In this document: in pieces, positions 1 to 8,188 of the stretch
Position numbering within the stretch: the stretch's first letter is position 1
Layout: each line of letters opens with the position of its first letter
Assembly (NCBI GenBank): GCA_035449045.1
Contig: DAOTKC010000004.1
Coordinates: 1 to 64,000 of the forward strand
Direction: 5' to 3'
DNA from: DAOTKC01 sp035449045
GTDB taxonomy: Bacteria > Bacillota > Clostridia > Christensenellales > CAG-917
DNA: 64,000 nucleotides
The notes under the pieces: model-generated
What the model saw: the letters and a program-made list of their open reading frames with translations, nothing else
Told to the model about the DNA's origin: nothing
Database searches by the model: none
Program-made: the position numbers and the translations under genes

Positions 1-50
1 CACACGCTTAGCGTGTGGTTTATGTAACCAACGGCTTGCGCTCGTTGGTT
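1..50. other. two hairpins at the window edge
   Basis: Positions 1-17 form a perfect inverted repeat (CACACGC, 3-nt loop, GCGTGTG). Positions 26-50 form a second one (AACCAACG ... CGTTGGTT). No gene is visible here. They lie downstream of the leftward yyaC terminator and may belong to a gene outside the window. Confidence 0.4.
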
Positions 51-56
51 ATAATG

Positions 57-84
57 AAAAAAGCGGCCTTAAACCGCCGCTTTC
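57..84 (-). terminator. intrinsic terminator of yyaC-like gene
   Basis: Read on the minus strand, an 8-bp stem (AAAGCGGC / GCCGCTTT) is followed by a T run. The stop codon of the upstream gene lies in the hairpin loop region. Confidence 0.75.
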
Positions 85-503
85 ACCAAATACGCCACTT
101 TATCTATAAGTTTGTCGAGATTAAGCGCCGAAACGGTCAAAAGCCTGTCGAGCACGCTTTCGGTGTATTCCTCGACAACGCCAAGCACGCCGATGTCGCC
201 CGCCGCGCCCAAATTCTTTTTGACCGCTCTTCCCGCCTTGACGCCGCCGCGCCTTATCTTGATTTTGCCCTTGTCTTCCTCGGCGCCGAGGCAGGCGTCG
301 ACGGCTATTACCACGCTTCCCTCGTGCACCGTTTCGATGAATTCCAGCGTTTCCTTGAGGTTTTTGGCGTGAACGGGACTGCCTTCGCTGCCGTAGACGA
401 AGACGGGCAGGTTGTAGCTCTCTTTTAAAAGCGTGCCGACGGATGGCCCAAGGCTGTCGCCCATCACGCTTTCGCTGCCGATGCAGAGTATCACGGGTAT
501 CAT
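69..503 (-). CDS. YyaC family (DUF1256) sporulation-associated protein
   Basis: A 144-residue protein matching the size and pattern of the YyaC/DUF1256 family, which has a fold related to the germination protease GPR and hydrogenase maturation proteases. The N-terminal stretch GSESVMGDSLGP (residues 9-20, with Asp16) and the AVDACLG segment (Asp69) are the conserved acidic positions I can see. A ribosome binding site (GAGAGG) lies upstream of the ATG. In B. subtilis yyaC sits close to oriC, as here. The family is tied to sporulation, but its substrate is not established. Its presence suggests a spore-forming lineage or ancestry and does not prove that this organism sporulates. Confidence 0.85.
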   Translation of the reverse strand: MIPVILCIGSESVMGDSLGPSVGTLLKESYNLPVFVYGSEGSPVHAKNLKETLEFIETVHEGSVVIAVDACLGAEEDKGKIKIRRGGVKAGRAVKKNLGAAGDIGVLGVVEEYTESVLDRLLTVSALNLDKLIDKVAYLVKAAV

Positions 504-583
504 ATTTTCAAATCCTCTCGTATTTTAATAGAGGGAATTTTTGCCAAATAGTTTGAATTTATACGACAAAATCAATATTTTGG

Positions 584-611
584 TTGCAAATACGCTGTTA
601 TATGCTATAAT
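584..611 (+). promoter_or_regulatory. SigA-type promoter for the CvpA-like gene
   Basis: TTGCAA (584-589), 16-bp spacer, TATAAT (606-611). It lies 44 bp upstream of the ATG at 655. Confidence 0.65.
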
Positions 612-654
612 ATTTTTGCTTAAGGGGCGGATTGGCCGCGCCGGAGGAGATTAT

Positions 655-1410
655 ATGTTCGCAAGCGTTATTGCCGCAACATTCAATTACGTCGATATAG
701 CGGTGCTGGTTTTGGCTGTGCTGACTATTTTAATCGGCATATATAAAGGTCTCATCAAGTCGATGAAGGGCTTTTTCACCACCGTGCTGGTGTTCATCGG
801 CGCGCTGTTTTTGACCGAAATCGTTTCCGCCGCCCTGCTCAACAACACCCAGCTCGGCGATATTTTGAGCGAAAGAATGGAAGGCTTCGTCAACAGCTGG
901 GGCGTGGCGTTCTCGGGCGAACTGCAAATAATGGACGGCGTCGTCCGCGTCAACAGCAACGGCGCCTTCATTTCTTCCAAGGAAGCGCTGGGCAAACTGG
1001 GCGTCCTATCATCCTTCTACGACAAAATTGCGATTAAGGCCGTTCCCAACGGAGGAGCCTCGATGGCCGACGTCATCGTGCCCAACGTCGTCAAAATCGT
1101 GGCGGCGGCCGTTTCTTTCCTCGTGCTCTTTATTGCCCTAAAAATTGTGCTTGCCATTATCAGAAAAGGTCTCAATAAAATCACCGAAGCCAATCCCATG
1201 CTCAAAAAAGTCGACCGCGGCTTGGGCGCCGTTTGGGGCGCCGCCTACGGCGTAGCATCCATTTTTGTGATTCTCGCCATCATCAGAATGCTGGCCGACA
1301 AAGCGTGGATGTCGCCCGTCATCGAGTTTATCGACAACTCGATGATGACAAAGATGCTCTACGACGTCAACCCGCTGTTTGACCTGCTCAACGGCATGTT
1401 CGGAGTTTAG
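655..1410 (+). CDS. CvpA-like membrane protein
   Basis: A 251-residue membrane protein starting at the ATG at 655, preceded by a strong GGAGGAG site; in-frame codons further upstream lack one. Hydrophobic segments lie at roughly residues 13-31, 40-60, 146-168 and 190-212. The short basic stretch with YKGLIKSMKG after the first segment is typical of the CvpA (colicin V production) family. A long polar loop of about 80 residues separates the second and third segments and is probably extracytoplasmic. Family members are implicated in envelope homeostasis, but the molecular role is unknown. It is monocistronic, diverges from yyaC, and ends at a bidirectional terminator. Confidence 0.75.
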   Translation: MFASVIAATFNYVDIAVLVLAVLTILIGIYKGLIKSMKGFFTTVLVFIGALFLTEIVSAALLNNTQLGDILSERMEGFVNSWGVAFSGELQIMDGVVRVNSNGAFISSKEALGKLGVLSSFYDKIAIKAVPNGGASMADVIVPNVVKIVAAAVSFLVLFIALKIVLAIIRKGLNKITEANPMLKKVDRGLGAVWGAAYGVASIFVILAIIRMLADKAWMSPVIEFIDNSMMTKMLYDVNPLFDLLNGMFGV

Positions 1411-1444
1411 CCCCATTGAATGACAAGCATTCAACGGTGACCCC
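1411..1444. repeat. CATTGAATG-type palindromic repeat, copy 1
   Basis: CCATTGAATG and CATTCAACGG form an imperfect hairpin directly after the cvpA-like stop codon. Related palindromes occur at 32965-33006 and 46097-46130. Confidence 0.5.
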
Positions 1445-1515
1445 AAGATAAAATCAGAGCTCCGATAATGAAAAGCAATAAATAATCAAATAAGGCATGA
1501 GGCCAAAAACTTAAT

Positions 1516-1552
1516 AAAAAACGCCTCCCCGTCGGGAGGCGTTTTAATTTTA
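1516..1552. terminator. bidirectional intrinsic terminator
   Basis: A nine-bp stem (ACGCCTCCC / GGGAGGCGT) flanked by A and T runs. It can serve the rightward CvpA-like gene and the leftward mnmG. Confidence 0.85.
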
Positions 1553-1590
1553 TTTTTCAGCACATTTTACTGATTTTTTTGGTTGCGGTA

Positions 1591-1636
1591 ACTGAAAAAA
1601 CTTTGCTTTGTTAGCTGAATTGGGTAAGTTTTTCAG
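1591..1636 (-). other. inverted repeat overlapping the mnmG stop
   Basis: CTGAAAAACTT and AAGTTTTTTCAG flank a loop of about 20 nt and overlap the mnmG stop codon. This could be a first terminator or an mRNA-end structure. The word AAGTTTTTCAGT also recurs in the leader of the glycyl radical gene. Confidence 0.35.
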
Positions 1637-3474
1637 TTGTTTCTGAGATACACCAAAAGCACGGCTATATCGGCGGGGCTGACGCCCGAAATACGGCCGG
1701 CCTGGCCGATGCTCCTCGGGCGGATTTTTTGCAGCTTTTCGCGGGCTTCCGTCCTAAGTCCGGAAAGGGAACGGTAGTCGATGTCCTCTGGGATTAGCTT
1801 TTCTTCCAGCCGCTGCTGTTCTTTGATTTTGGCCTCTTCCTTCTTGATATAGCCGCGGTATTTTATCTCGTTGACCGCTGTTTCCAGCGCGTTGTCGTCG
1901 GTCCAATCCAAATCGAGAAGCTCTCTCGTTTCCGAAAAATCTAGGTTAAGCCGCTTTATCGCCTCGGCGAAAGTAATCGGTCTTTCGGGCGGCGTCAGGC
2001 CGCGCTCCGAAAACGCTTTCTCTTGCTTTTCTTTTGCCAATCGCGTTTCAGAGATAGAAAAAAGCCTTGATATGTTTTTCTTTTTTTCTTCCACCAGCCT
2101 CAGCCGCTCGTCCGATATAAGGCCGGTGCGCGCCGAAAACTCGGTGAGGCGGAGGTCGGCGTTATCCTGACGCAGCATGATGCGGTATTCCGCCCGCGCC
2201 GTCATCATACGGTAGGGTTCGTTTGTCCCCTTGGTGACGAGGTCGTCGGTCAAAACGCCGATATAGGCGAGGCTTCGCGGAAGCACCAGCGGCGGCTCGC
2301 CCTTTAGGTAGAGCGCGGCGTTGATTCCCGCCATAAGCCCCTGCGCCGCCGCCTCCTCGTAGCCGCTGCTGCCGTTGACCTGTCCCGCCGTGTAAAGCCC
2401 CTGGATGTGCTTTACTTGATAGGTGGGATAAAGGGCGCGGCTGTCGATGCAGTCATATTCTATGGCGTAGGCGTAGCGAAGGATTTTGACGTTTTCGAGG
2501 CCGGCCACGCTTTTATACATTTCCTCCTGAACGTCCTCGGGCAACGAGGTTGACATCCCCTGGACATACATTTCCTCGGTGTCGGCTCCCTCGGGCTCGA
2601 CGAAAACCTGATGGCGGTCGCGGTCGAAAAGCATGACCTTGGACTCGATGGAAGGGCAATACCGCGCGCCCACGCCCTCGATTATGCCGTTGAACATCGG
2701 CGAGCGCGAGATATTGTCCTTGATTATCTTGTGCGTCCGCTCGTTGGTGTAGGTGAGATAGCAAGGCGTCTGCTCGAAAAGCTTTTCCTTTGTCAAGAAG
2801 GAAAACCGCGAAATCGGCTCGCCCTCCTGCACCGTCATTTTGGAAAAATCGATGCTCTTTTTATCTATTCTGGCGGGCGTGCCCGTCTTGAAGCGCATTA
2901 TGTTAAGCCCCAGCGCGGCCAGGCTCGCCGTCAAGCTGTTGGCGGGAGGAAAGCCCGCCGGCCCCTCGGCTTTTTGTTTATCGCCCACCACGATTCGGCT
3001 TTTGAGATATACGCCTGCCGCGACAACCACGGCCTTGGCGCGGTATTCGCCGCCGAGTTTCGCCCTGACGCCTATGACCTCGCCGTTCTTGACTAAAATT
3101 TCCTCGGCTTCGTCCTCGATTAGGCGGAGGTTTTTCTGGCTTTCCAGCGTAGCGCGCATTAAAAGGTGGTATCGCCGCTTGTCCTCCTGTCCGCGAAGGC
3201 TGAAGACGGCCGGCCCCTTGCCGCGGTTGAGCATTCGTATTTGCAAAAGCGCGCGGTCGGCGGCAAGCGCCATCTCGCCGCCCAAAGCGTCGATTTCGCG
3301 CACTAGGTGGCCTTTGCCGGTGCCGCCGATTGAGGGATTGCACGCCATAAAGGCAACCGACTCCGCGCTCAGCGTGAAGACGGCGGTCTTAAGCCCCATT
3401 CTGGCGGCCGCAAGACCTGCCTCGGCGCCGGCGTGCCCCGCCCCTATTACGATTACCTCAAACTCTTTATCCAT
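1633..3474 (-). CDS. mnmG: tRNA uridine-5-carboxymethylaminomethyl modification enzyme MnmG
   Basis: A 613-residue FAD-binding protein, within the usual MnmG size of about 620-630. With MnmE it installs the (carboxymethyl)aminomethyl group on wobble U34 of certain tRNAs. The N-terminal dinucleotide-binding motif GAGHAGAEAG (residues 12-21) is intact, followed by the family-typical ACNPSIGG segment. The last residues reach the conserved helical C-terminal domain, so the gene is complete. It lies 124 bp downstream of mnmE on the same strand. In many Bacillota rsmG and parAB/noc follow mnmG; here there is instead a terminator and a convergent gene. Confidence 0.97.
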   Translation of the reverse strand: MDKEFEVIVIGAGHAGAEAGLAAARMGLKTAVFTLSAESVAFMACNPSIGGTGKGHLVREIDALGGEMALAADRALLQIRMLNRGKGPAVFSLRGQEDKRRYHLLMRATLESQKNLRLIEDEAEEILVKNGEVIGVRAKLGGEYRAKAVVVAAGVYLKSRIVVGDKQKAEGPAGFPPANSLTASLAALGLNIMRFKTGTPARIDKKSIDFSKMTVQEGEPISRFSFLTKEKLFEQTPCYLTYTNERTHKIIKDNISRSPMFNGIIEGVGARYCPSIESKVMLFDRDRHQVFVEPEGADTEEMYVQGMSTSLPEDVQEEMYKSVAGLENVKILRYAYAIEYDCIDSRALYPTYQVKHIQGLYTAGQVNGSSGYEEAAAQGLMAGINAALYLKGEPPLVLPRSLAYIGVLTDDLVTKGTNEPYRMMTARAEYRIMLRQDNADLRLTEFSARTGLISDERLRLVEEKKKNISRLFSISETRLAKEKQEKAFSERGLTPPERPITFAEAIKRLNLDFSETRELLDLDWTDDNALETAVNEIKYRGYIKKEEAKIKEQQRLEEKLIPEDIDYRSLSGLRTEAREKLQKIRPRSIGQAGRISGVSPADIAVLLVYLRNN

Positions 3475-3598
3475 TTCTAAACTTTTTGCTCTTCTGCCGG
3501 CGGGTTTTTTTTCTTTTACAGCCCTGTTTTCCCTAACTTTTCGTTTCCACGACTTGTTATTGGCAAGCTTAACTATTTTGCTTATTATCGCTCGGCGG

Positions 3599-4930
3599 TT
3601 ATTTGCCGATACAGAACTTGGAGAAAATATCCTCGATGATTTTTTCCGACGCAGTTTCGCCCGTTATTTCGCCTAAGGAAAAATAAGCGCTTCGTAAATC
3701 GATTAAAACGCAGTCCGCCGTGTTGTCGCGATATCCCGTCATCGCATCGCCGAGCGCCTCCGACGCCGCCTTAAGCGCGGTCAAGTGGCGAAGGGAGGAA
3801 ACCACCTCTTTGCCCGCCGCCGTCTCGCCCTTTAAAAAGTCGGCGGTCAAGGCGTCCAAAAGCTCGGTAATGCCGCCGCCCGTCCTTGCCGACACCCGAA
3901 AAACGCCGTCGTTAAAGCCATAATTTTCGCCCGAAAGGTCGCATTTGTTCAAAACTTTAAACAGCTTTTTCGTATCGGAAATCACGCTTTCGGCGCCACA
4001 CAAAAGCGCGGCGTCATCTTCGACGTAAATGACAAAATCGGCGCTTAACAGCGCGTTTTTGGCATATAAAACCCCTATTTTCTCAATTTTGTCCTCTGTT
4101 TCGCGAATTCCCGCGCCGTCGGTCAAATTGATTTTCACGCCTTTGTATTCAAAGCTTTCCGAGAGAAGGTCGCGCGTCGTCCCCGGTATTTCGGAGACTA
4201 TGGCGCGCTCCTTTAATAGGATTTTATTAAACAGCGAGGACTTGCCGACGTTGGGGCGGCCGGTGACGGCGGCGGTGATTCCTTCTTTGGCAATCCTGCC
4301 CGTGTCGGCCGAAGCTATGAGCCTGTCTATGCCATATTTAATTTTTGAAATCGCGCCTTCTGCCGCGGGAATTTCGTAGTCGGCCGTCTCCTCGGGGAAA
4401 TCCAAAACCGCCTCGAGGTTGGTTATGGTGTCGGCAAGCGCGTTTTGAAGCGATTTGACGCGCTTTATCAGTTCGCCTCCCGCCATTGAATATGCGGCGC
4501 GGACGGCGGCGGCCGATTCGGCGTTTATCATGTCGACTATGCCCTCGGCAGCGGCGAGCGATAGCTTGCCCGAAATAAAGGCGCGCTTGGTGAACTCGCC
4601 GGGCGCGGCGGCGGCGGCGCCCAGCTCGATGCACCGCTTGACGATGCTCGTTAAAATCCTCGGCCCGCCGTGAGCGTGAAATTCAACGACATCTTCGCCG
4701 GTAAAGGAACGGGGCGCTTTGAAATAGACCATATAGCCGAGGTCGGCAAGCTCGTTCGTTCTTGTTTCGCCGAAGAGCATTTGGGCGTGTTTAACCGCCT
4801 CGGGCTTAACCCTCTTTCCCTTGACGAAAAAAAGGGCGCCCGCGATTGCAAGCGCCTCGCCACCGGATAAACGCACTATTCCCACACCGCCGCTGCCGTA
4901 TGGAGTCGATATAGCCACAATGGTCTTCAT
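3599..4930 (-). CDS. mnmE: tRNA modification GTPase MnmE
   Basis: 443 residues, normal for MnmE (TrmE). The N-terminal tetrahydrofolate-binding domain covers about residues 1-118. The inserted G domain shows G1 GRPNVGKS (224-231) and the G2/G3-region IPGTTRD (248-254). The protein ends in CIGK, the conserved C-terminal Cys motif needed for tRNA modification. It works as a complex with MnmG, encoded just downstream. The start follows jag by only 23 bp, so jag, mnmE and mnmG are probably co-transcribed. Confidence 0.97.
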   Translation of the reverse strand: MKTIVAISTPYGSGGVGIVRLSGGEALAIAGALFFVKGKRVKPEAVKHAQMLFGETRTNELADLGYMVYFKAPRSFTGEDVVEFHAHGGPRILTSIVKRCIELGAAAAAPGEFTKRAFISGKLSLAAAEGIVDMINAESAAAVRAAYSMAGGELIKRVKSLQNALADTITNLEAVLDFPEETADYEIPAAEGAISKIKYGIDRLIASADTGRIAKEGITAAVTGRPNVGKSSLFNKILLKERAIVSEIPGTTRDLLSESFEYKGVKINLTDGAGIRETEDKIEKIGVLYAKNALLSADFVIYVEDDAALLCGAESVISDTKKLFKVLNKCDLSGENYGFNDGVFRVSARTGGGITELLDALTADFLKGETAAGKEVVSSLRHLTALKAASEALGDAMTGYRDNTADCVLIDLRSAYFSLGEITGETASEKIIEDIFSKFCIGK

Positions 4931-4953
4931 TTCAATTTTTTGCCAGACTTTGC

Positions 4954-5862
4954 TTATTTACCGAAGCTTTTAAAGCGAACCGGCGCCTTCTTCTTTTCGG
5001 GGGATTCCTTGGGCTGCTCGTCGTAGTTGCCCTTGGGTTGATAGTCGAGATCCTCCTCGAATTCCTTATAGCGGTTTTCGCTTTCGTATTTATTTTCGTA
5101 TCGGTTTTCGTAGCTTCTGCCGTAGCCGCCGCGGTTGTAGCTTCCTTGGCGGTTGTCGCCTTGGCGGTTGTCGCCTTGGCGGTTGTCACGGTTGTAGCGG
5201 GGCTTGTCGCCGTAGCCGCGTCTGTTTTGATAGCCGTAGCCGCCGCCCTCGCCCGTTCTCGCCTGACGCTTGGGATAGATGACGACGCGGCGGTTGGGTT
5301 CCTCGCCTTCGCTCTCCGTTGTGGCATAGGGGCTGTCGGCAAGCGCGGTGTGAATAACTCTTCTCTCGAAGGGGTTCATCGGCTCGAGGCGGATTTTGCG
5401 TCCCGTCCGAACTGCCTTTCTCGCCAGCTTGTCGGCGAGCGAAGTCAGCGTTTCTTCGCGCTTGGCGCGGTAGTTTTCGGCGTTGATGACTACTTTTTTA
5501 AATTTTTCGCTGTTTTGGTTGGCGACTAAAAGCGAGAGATACTGAATGGCGTCGAGCGTCTCACCGCGATATCCTATCGCGCTGCGGCTGCCCTCGCCGC
5601 TTATTTCGAGCTGAACCTCGTCCTCGGTTTCGGCGCCCGCGACCTCGCAGTCGATGCGCATTTTTTCAAAGAGCGTCTTTACAAATGATACCGCGCGCGC
5701 GGCGTGTGTTTCTTTGACCGTAAGCCTGACCGCCGCCTTGGAAAACAGTCCGCCCTTGGATAAAACTTCGATTTCCACTTGTTCTTTTGTTGTTCCGAGT
5801 TCCTTTAATCCTTGGTTTACGGCTTCCTCGACGGAAGCCGCCTTTACTTCGATGCTGTCCAT
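4954..5862 (-). CDS. khpB: RNA-binding protein KhpB/Jag with a long Arg/Gly-rich tail
   Basis: A 302-residue protein with a Jag N-terminal domain (about 1-52), a KH domain (about 73-140, GxxG loop GYRG at 97-100) and an R3H domain (about 141-200, R167xxxH171). KhpB/Jag/EloR binds RNA with KhpA and influences cell elongation and division. Family members usually end soon after R3H (roughly 205-250 residues). This one adds about 100 residues rich in Arg, Gly, Tyr, Asn and Gln, including tandem GDNRQ units encoded by a 15-bp repeat, then an acidic/lysine-rich end. The tail is probably disordered and could support RNA binding or condensation. A GGGAGG site precedes the ATG. The gene follows yidC, as is usual. 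Confidence 0.92.
   Translation of the reverse strand: MDSIEVKAASVEEAVNQGLKELGTTKEQVEIEVLSKGGLFSKAAVRLTVKETHAARAVSFVKTLFEKMRIDCEVAGAETEDEVQLEISGEGSRSAIGYRGETLDAIQYLSLLVANQNSEKFKKVVINAENYRAKREETLTSLADKLARKAVRTGRKIRLEPMNPFERRVIHTALADSPYATTESEGEEPNRRVVIYPKRQARTGEGGGYGYQNRRGYGDKPRYNRDNRQGDNRQGDNRQGSYNRGGYGRSYENRYENKYESENRYKEFEEDLDYQPKGNYDEQPKESPEKKKAPVRFKSFGK
5141..5190 (-). repeat. 15-bp tandem repeat inside khpB
   Basis: About three copies of a 15-bp unit containing GGCGGTTGTCG (plus-strand reading) encode successive GDNRQ pentapeptides in the C-terminal tail of KhpB. Confidence 0.8.
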
Positions 5863-6018
5863 TTATCCTCCCGAGCCCCGGCAAAACGCCGCGGGCCTAT
5901 TAAAAATCCATTGCCCAAATTTTTTATCTGTGTTTTGCCAACCTAATACTTCTTTATATGGTCGGGTGCGTTCAAAGACCTTTTCGGTGTTGGGTATTTT
6001 TAACAAACCAAATATTTG

Positions 6019-7287
6019 TTATTTGAAGGTGGTGGCGAGCCGTCTTTCTTCTTCTTTTTTGTCCAAAACCTTGGCGACGGCGTTATACACCAGCTGGAAC
6101 AGCACGCTGTATAGCGAGCTTGTGAAGAGATAGATGGTGAACGCCGAGCTGTATAAAACGGCGAAGACGCCGAAAATGACGGGCATCAAATACTGCATCA
6201 TCTTCATGTTGGCGTTCATGGCGCCGCCCGCCGCGGGATTGGCGGGGTCGACGGGCATTTCGGGTTGTTGTCCTTGAGTCAACTTTTGAGTTAAGAAAGA
6301 AAGCGCGATGGAAAGAAGGGGCAGAAGCAGCCAGCCGTTCCACTTGCCGTTCTTAGCCCAGCCGCTGGTGCCGATGAGCCCGCCCATGACCTTCTCGTAG
6401 TCCTCGCGGACGACTCCCTGCACGCCGAGCTTGCCCATGCCGGTGCCGCTGAATGTTTCGTATTTGGGAATGCTTTCATTCCATGCGTCGGCGATGAAAA
6501 CGTTTTTAATCCACAGCCACCCCTCGGGCTCATAAGCCGCGGCAACCGCCGCTTGGCCTCTCGCCACGACTTCGGGCTTATCCGCCGCCGCCCTGCCCGC
6601 CTGCTGGGCGATGATGATGTTGTCGGAGGCGGCTATCGCTTCCTGACGCATACCCTCGGCGTATTCGTCGGTTGCGCCGGCGTCCTTGGCGGCGTTATAG
6701 GCCGTGTCGCCGATTTCGTCGAGCTTGGCCTGATATGCCGCATCGTATTCGGGTTTGACTTCGGCGTCGTAGACTGTCTTTAATTCGGCATAGCGGTTGG
6801 CGTTTTGGAAGTTGACCATCTTATTGAAGCCGGTGAAGATTAAAATAAAAATAGCCATGGTGAGGATGGTCGGAAGACATGCCCCCAGCATGGAATATTT
6901 TTCTTCTTTATAAAGCAAAAGCTGACGCCTCGAGAATTCTTCGCGGTTGTGGCCGTATTGCTTTTGGAGCTTTTCGAGTTTGGGCTTCATCCGCTCCATC
7001 GCCTTGGCGTTTTTGCGCATGACGTTTTTCTGCCAGAAATCCAAGGGGAGAAGCGCCGTCTTCAAAATCACGGTGAATACAACGACTGTCCAGCCGAAGT
7101 TGCCGATGCTCTTATTTAAAATGTCCAAAAATTTGGCAATGGGATTGTCGGGCTCGGTGACGGTGCCGTCGGCGTTGACCTGCGCTTGGTTATTGCATGC
7201 CGCGAAGACGAAGAGCGAGAGAATGATAAGGAGCGCCACGGCGTATATTTTGAGCTTTTTTCTTCTTATGTCCGCTAAATAATCCAC
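6019..7287 (-). CDS. yidC: membrane protein insertase YidC, lipoprotein type, with loop insertion
   Basis: 422 residues from a GTG start with AGAGG upstream. The signal segment ends in a lipobox (VFAAC, Cys31), as in Gram-positive YidC/SpoIIIJ. The conserved hydrophobic segments are at about 62-82, 136-157 and in the last 150 residues. Residues from about 163 to 258, after the second conserved helix, are an Ala/Asp/Glu-rich insertion. In ordinary Bacillota YidC this extracytoplasmic loop is only a few tens of residues. The start overlaps the yidD stop by 13 nt, so the two are translationally linked. The protein inserts membrane proteins with or without SecYEG. Confidence 0.95.
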   Translation of the reverse strand: MDYLADIRRKKLKIYAVALLIILSLFVFAACNNQAQVNADGTVTEPDNPIAKFLDILNKSIGNFGWTVVVFTVILKTALLPLDFWQKNVMRKNAKAMERMKPKLEKLQKQYGHNREEFSRRQLLLYKEEKYSMLGACLPTILTMAIFILIFTGFNKMVNFQNANRYAELKTVYDAEVKPEYDAAYQAKLDEIGDTAYNAAKDAGATDEYAEGMRQEAIAASDNIIIAQQAGRAAADKPEVVARGQAAVAAAYEPEGWLWIKNVFIADAWNESIPKYETFSGTGMGKLGVQGVVREDYEKVMGGLIGTSGWAKNGKWNGWLLLPLLSIALSFLTQKLTQGQQPEMPVDPANPAAGGAMNANMKMMQYLMPVIFGVFAVLYSSAFTIYLFTSSLYSVLFQLVYNAVAKVLDKKEEERRLATTFK

Positions 7288-7517
7288 TTCAATTTACCTC
7301 TATAATTTTCGGGAACCGGGTCGAACCCGCCCTCTTTCCACGGCAGGCACCTAAGAAGGCGCGCAGCCCCCAGCGCGCAGCCCTTTAAAAAGCCGTGTTT
7401 TTCAATCGCCTGCAGCATGTAAATTGAACAGCCGGGCGTGTAGATGCATCTGCTTTTAAGCGACGGCGAGATGAGCCGCTTGTAAAACTTGACTAAGATT
7501 ATTCCCAAACGCCGCAT
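7275..7517 (-). CDS. yidD: membrane protein insertion efficiency factor YidD
   Basis: An 80-residue small protein starting at the ATG at 7517, two nucleotides after the rnpA stop. It carries the family pattern FYKRLISP near the N terminus and the Cys-containing segment CIYTPGCSIYM, then a basic LLRCLPW segment. YidD is a membrane-associated helper that improves YidC-dependent insertion. Its place between rnpA and yidC is the canonical order. A longer reading from 7580 would overlap rnpA and add residues not found in the family. Confidence 0.93.
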   Translation of the reverse strand: MRRLGIILVKFYKRLISPSLKSRCIYTPGCSIYMLQAIEKHGFLKGCALGAARLLRCLPWKEGGFDPVPENYRGKLKWII

Positions 7518-7519
7518 AA

Positions 7520-7864
7520 CTAATCCGTCAGTTTGCCCGCTTTTTCGAGCACGCGGAGCATGGCCGCCCGAACTTCGCAAAATCCGAGTCCGACTATGGT
7601 GTCCCGCGGAATAAAGACATAGCTGAAGCTTTTATCGACCTTGGGCAGGATGTCGCGGAAGCTTTCGCGAAGCAACCGCTTGACACGATTTCTTACCACG
7701 CTTTTACCGATTTTGGTGCTGACCGAAAACCCCGCCTTCATAGCGCGCGTCTTGGCGTAAACAACGGTGAGCTCGGCGGTGTGCGCCGCCTGTCCGCGCT
7801 TGTAAATAAACTTAAAGCCGGCGTCGGAACGAAGCCGGTAATCGGGCGCGGGGGACGCCGTCAT
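7520..7864 (-). CDS. rnpA: ribonuclease P protein component
   Basis: 114 residues starting at the ATG at 7864, which overlaps the rpmH stop by one base (TGATG). The RNR motif region KIGKSVVRNRVKRLLRESFR binds RNase P RNA. RnpA assists the ribozyme in 5' maturation of tRNA precursors. A 53-codon upstream extension of the same frame is only the out-of-frame reading of rpmH and was rejected. Coupled translation with rpmH is expected. Confidence 0.96.
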   Translation of the reverse strand: MTASPAPDYRLRSDAGFKFIYKRGQAAHTAELTVVYAKTRAMKAGFSVSTKIGKSVVRNRVKRLLRESFRDILPKVDKSFSYVFIPRDTIVGLGFCEVRAAMLRVLEKAGKLTD

Positions 7865-7998
7865 CAGGCGCTCAACCTCTTTCTGCCTCTGTTTCTGCGG
7901 GAAGCCAAAACCCTTCTGCCGCCGGTAGACTTCATTCTCTTGCGGAAGCCGTGAACTTTGCTTCTCTGTCTTTTCTTGGGTTGATAAGTCCTTTTCAT
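7864..7998 (-). CDS. rpmH: 50S ribosomal protein L34
   Basis: A 44-residue basic protein beginning MKRTYQPKKRQRSKVHGF and ending in RGRKRLSA, the unmistakable L34 signature. The gene is complete (TGA stop at 7864-7866) and is followed with a one-base overlap by rnpA. It is the first gene of the leftward rpmH-rnpA-yidD-yidC-khpB-mnmE-mnmG series. It is driven by a near-consensus promoter about 70 bp upstream. Confidence 0.97.
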   Translation of the reverse strand: MKRTYQPKKRQRSKVHGFRKRMKSTGGRRVLASRRNRGRKRLSA

Positions 7999-8069
7999 AT
8001 ATCCATACCTCTTGAATAATCAATTAAATTTGCTTTCGTCGCCTTGCGGAGCGTGCCGACAGCCTTAAA

Positions 8070-8098
8070 AGTATATCTAAATAGCTTTTTTATGTCAA
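8070..8098 (-). promoter_or_regulatory. SigA promoter of the rpmH operon
   Basis: On the minus strand: TTGACA (8098-8093), exactly 17 bp, TATACT (8075-8070). The -35 is perfect and the -10 matches 5 of 6. Confidence 0.85.
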
Positions 8099-8188
8099 AC
8101 GTTTTTGATATTTGGGGCTTCCGGCCCCTCGGGCTTTCTCTTTGCTTCTCTTCCCTTAACGCTTATGAGAAAATTTCGAGCTGAAAAA

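Noticed and set aside
2840..3676. A 278-codon rightward frame over mnmG
   Set aside because: Antisense to a well-conserved gene, no ribosome binding site, low-complexity Ser/Ala composition.
8105..8135. argS terminator at GGGGCCGGAAGCCCC
   Set aside because: A five-bp GC stem without a T run on the minus strand; too weak to call.
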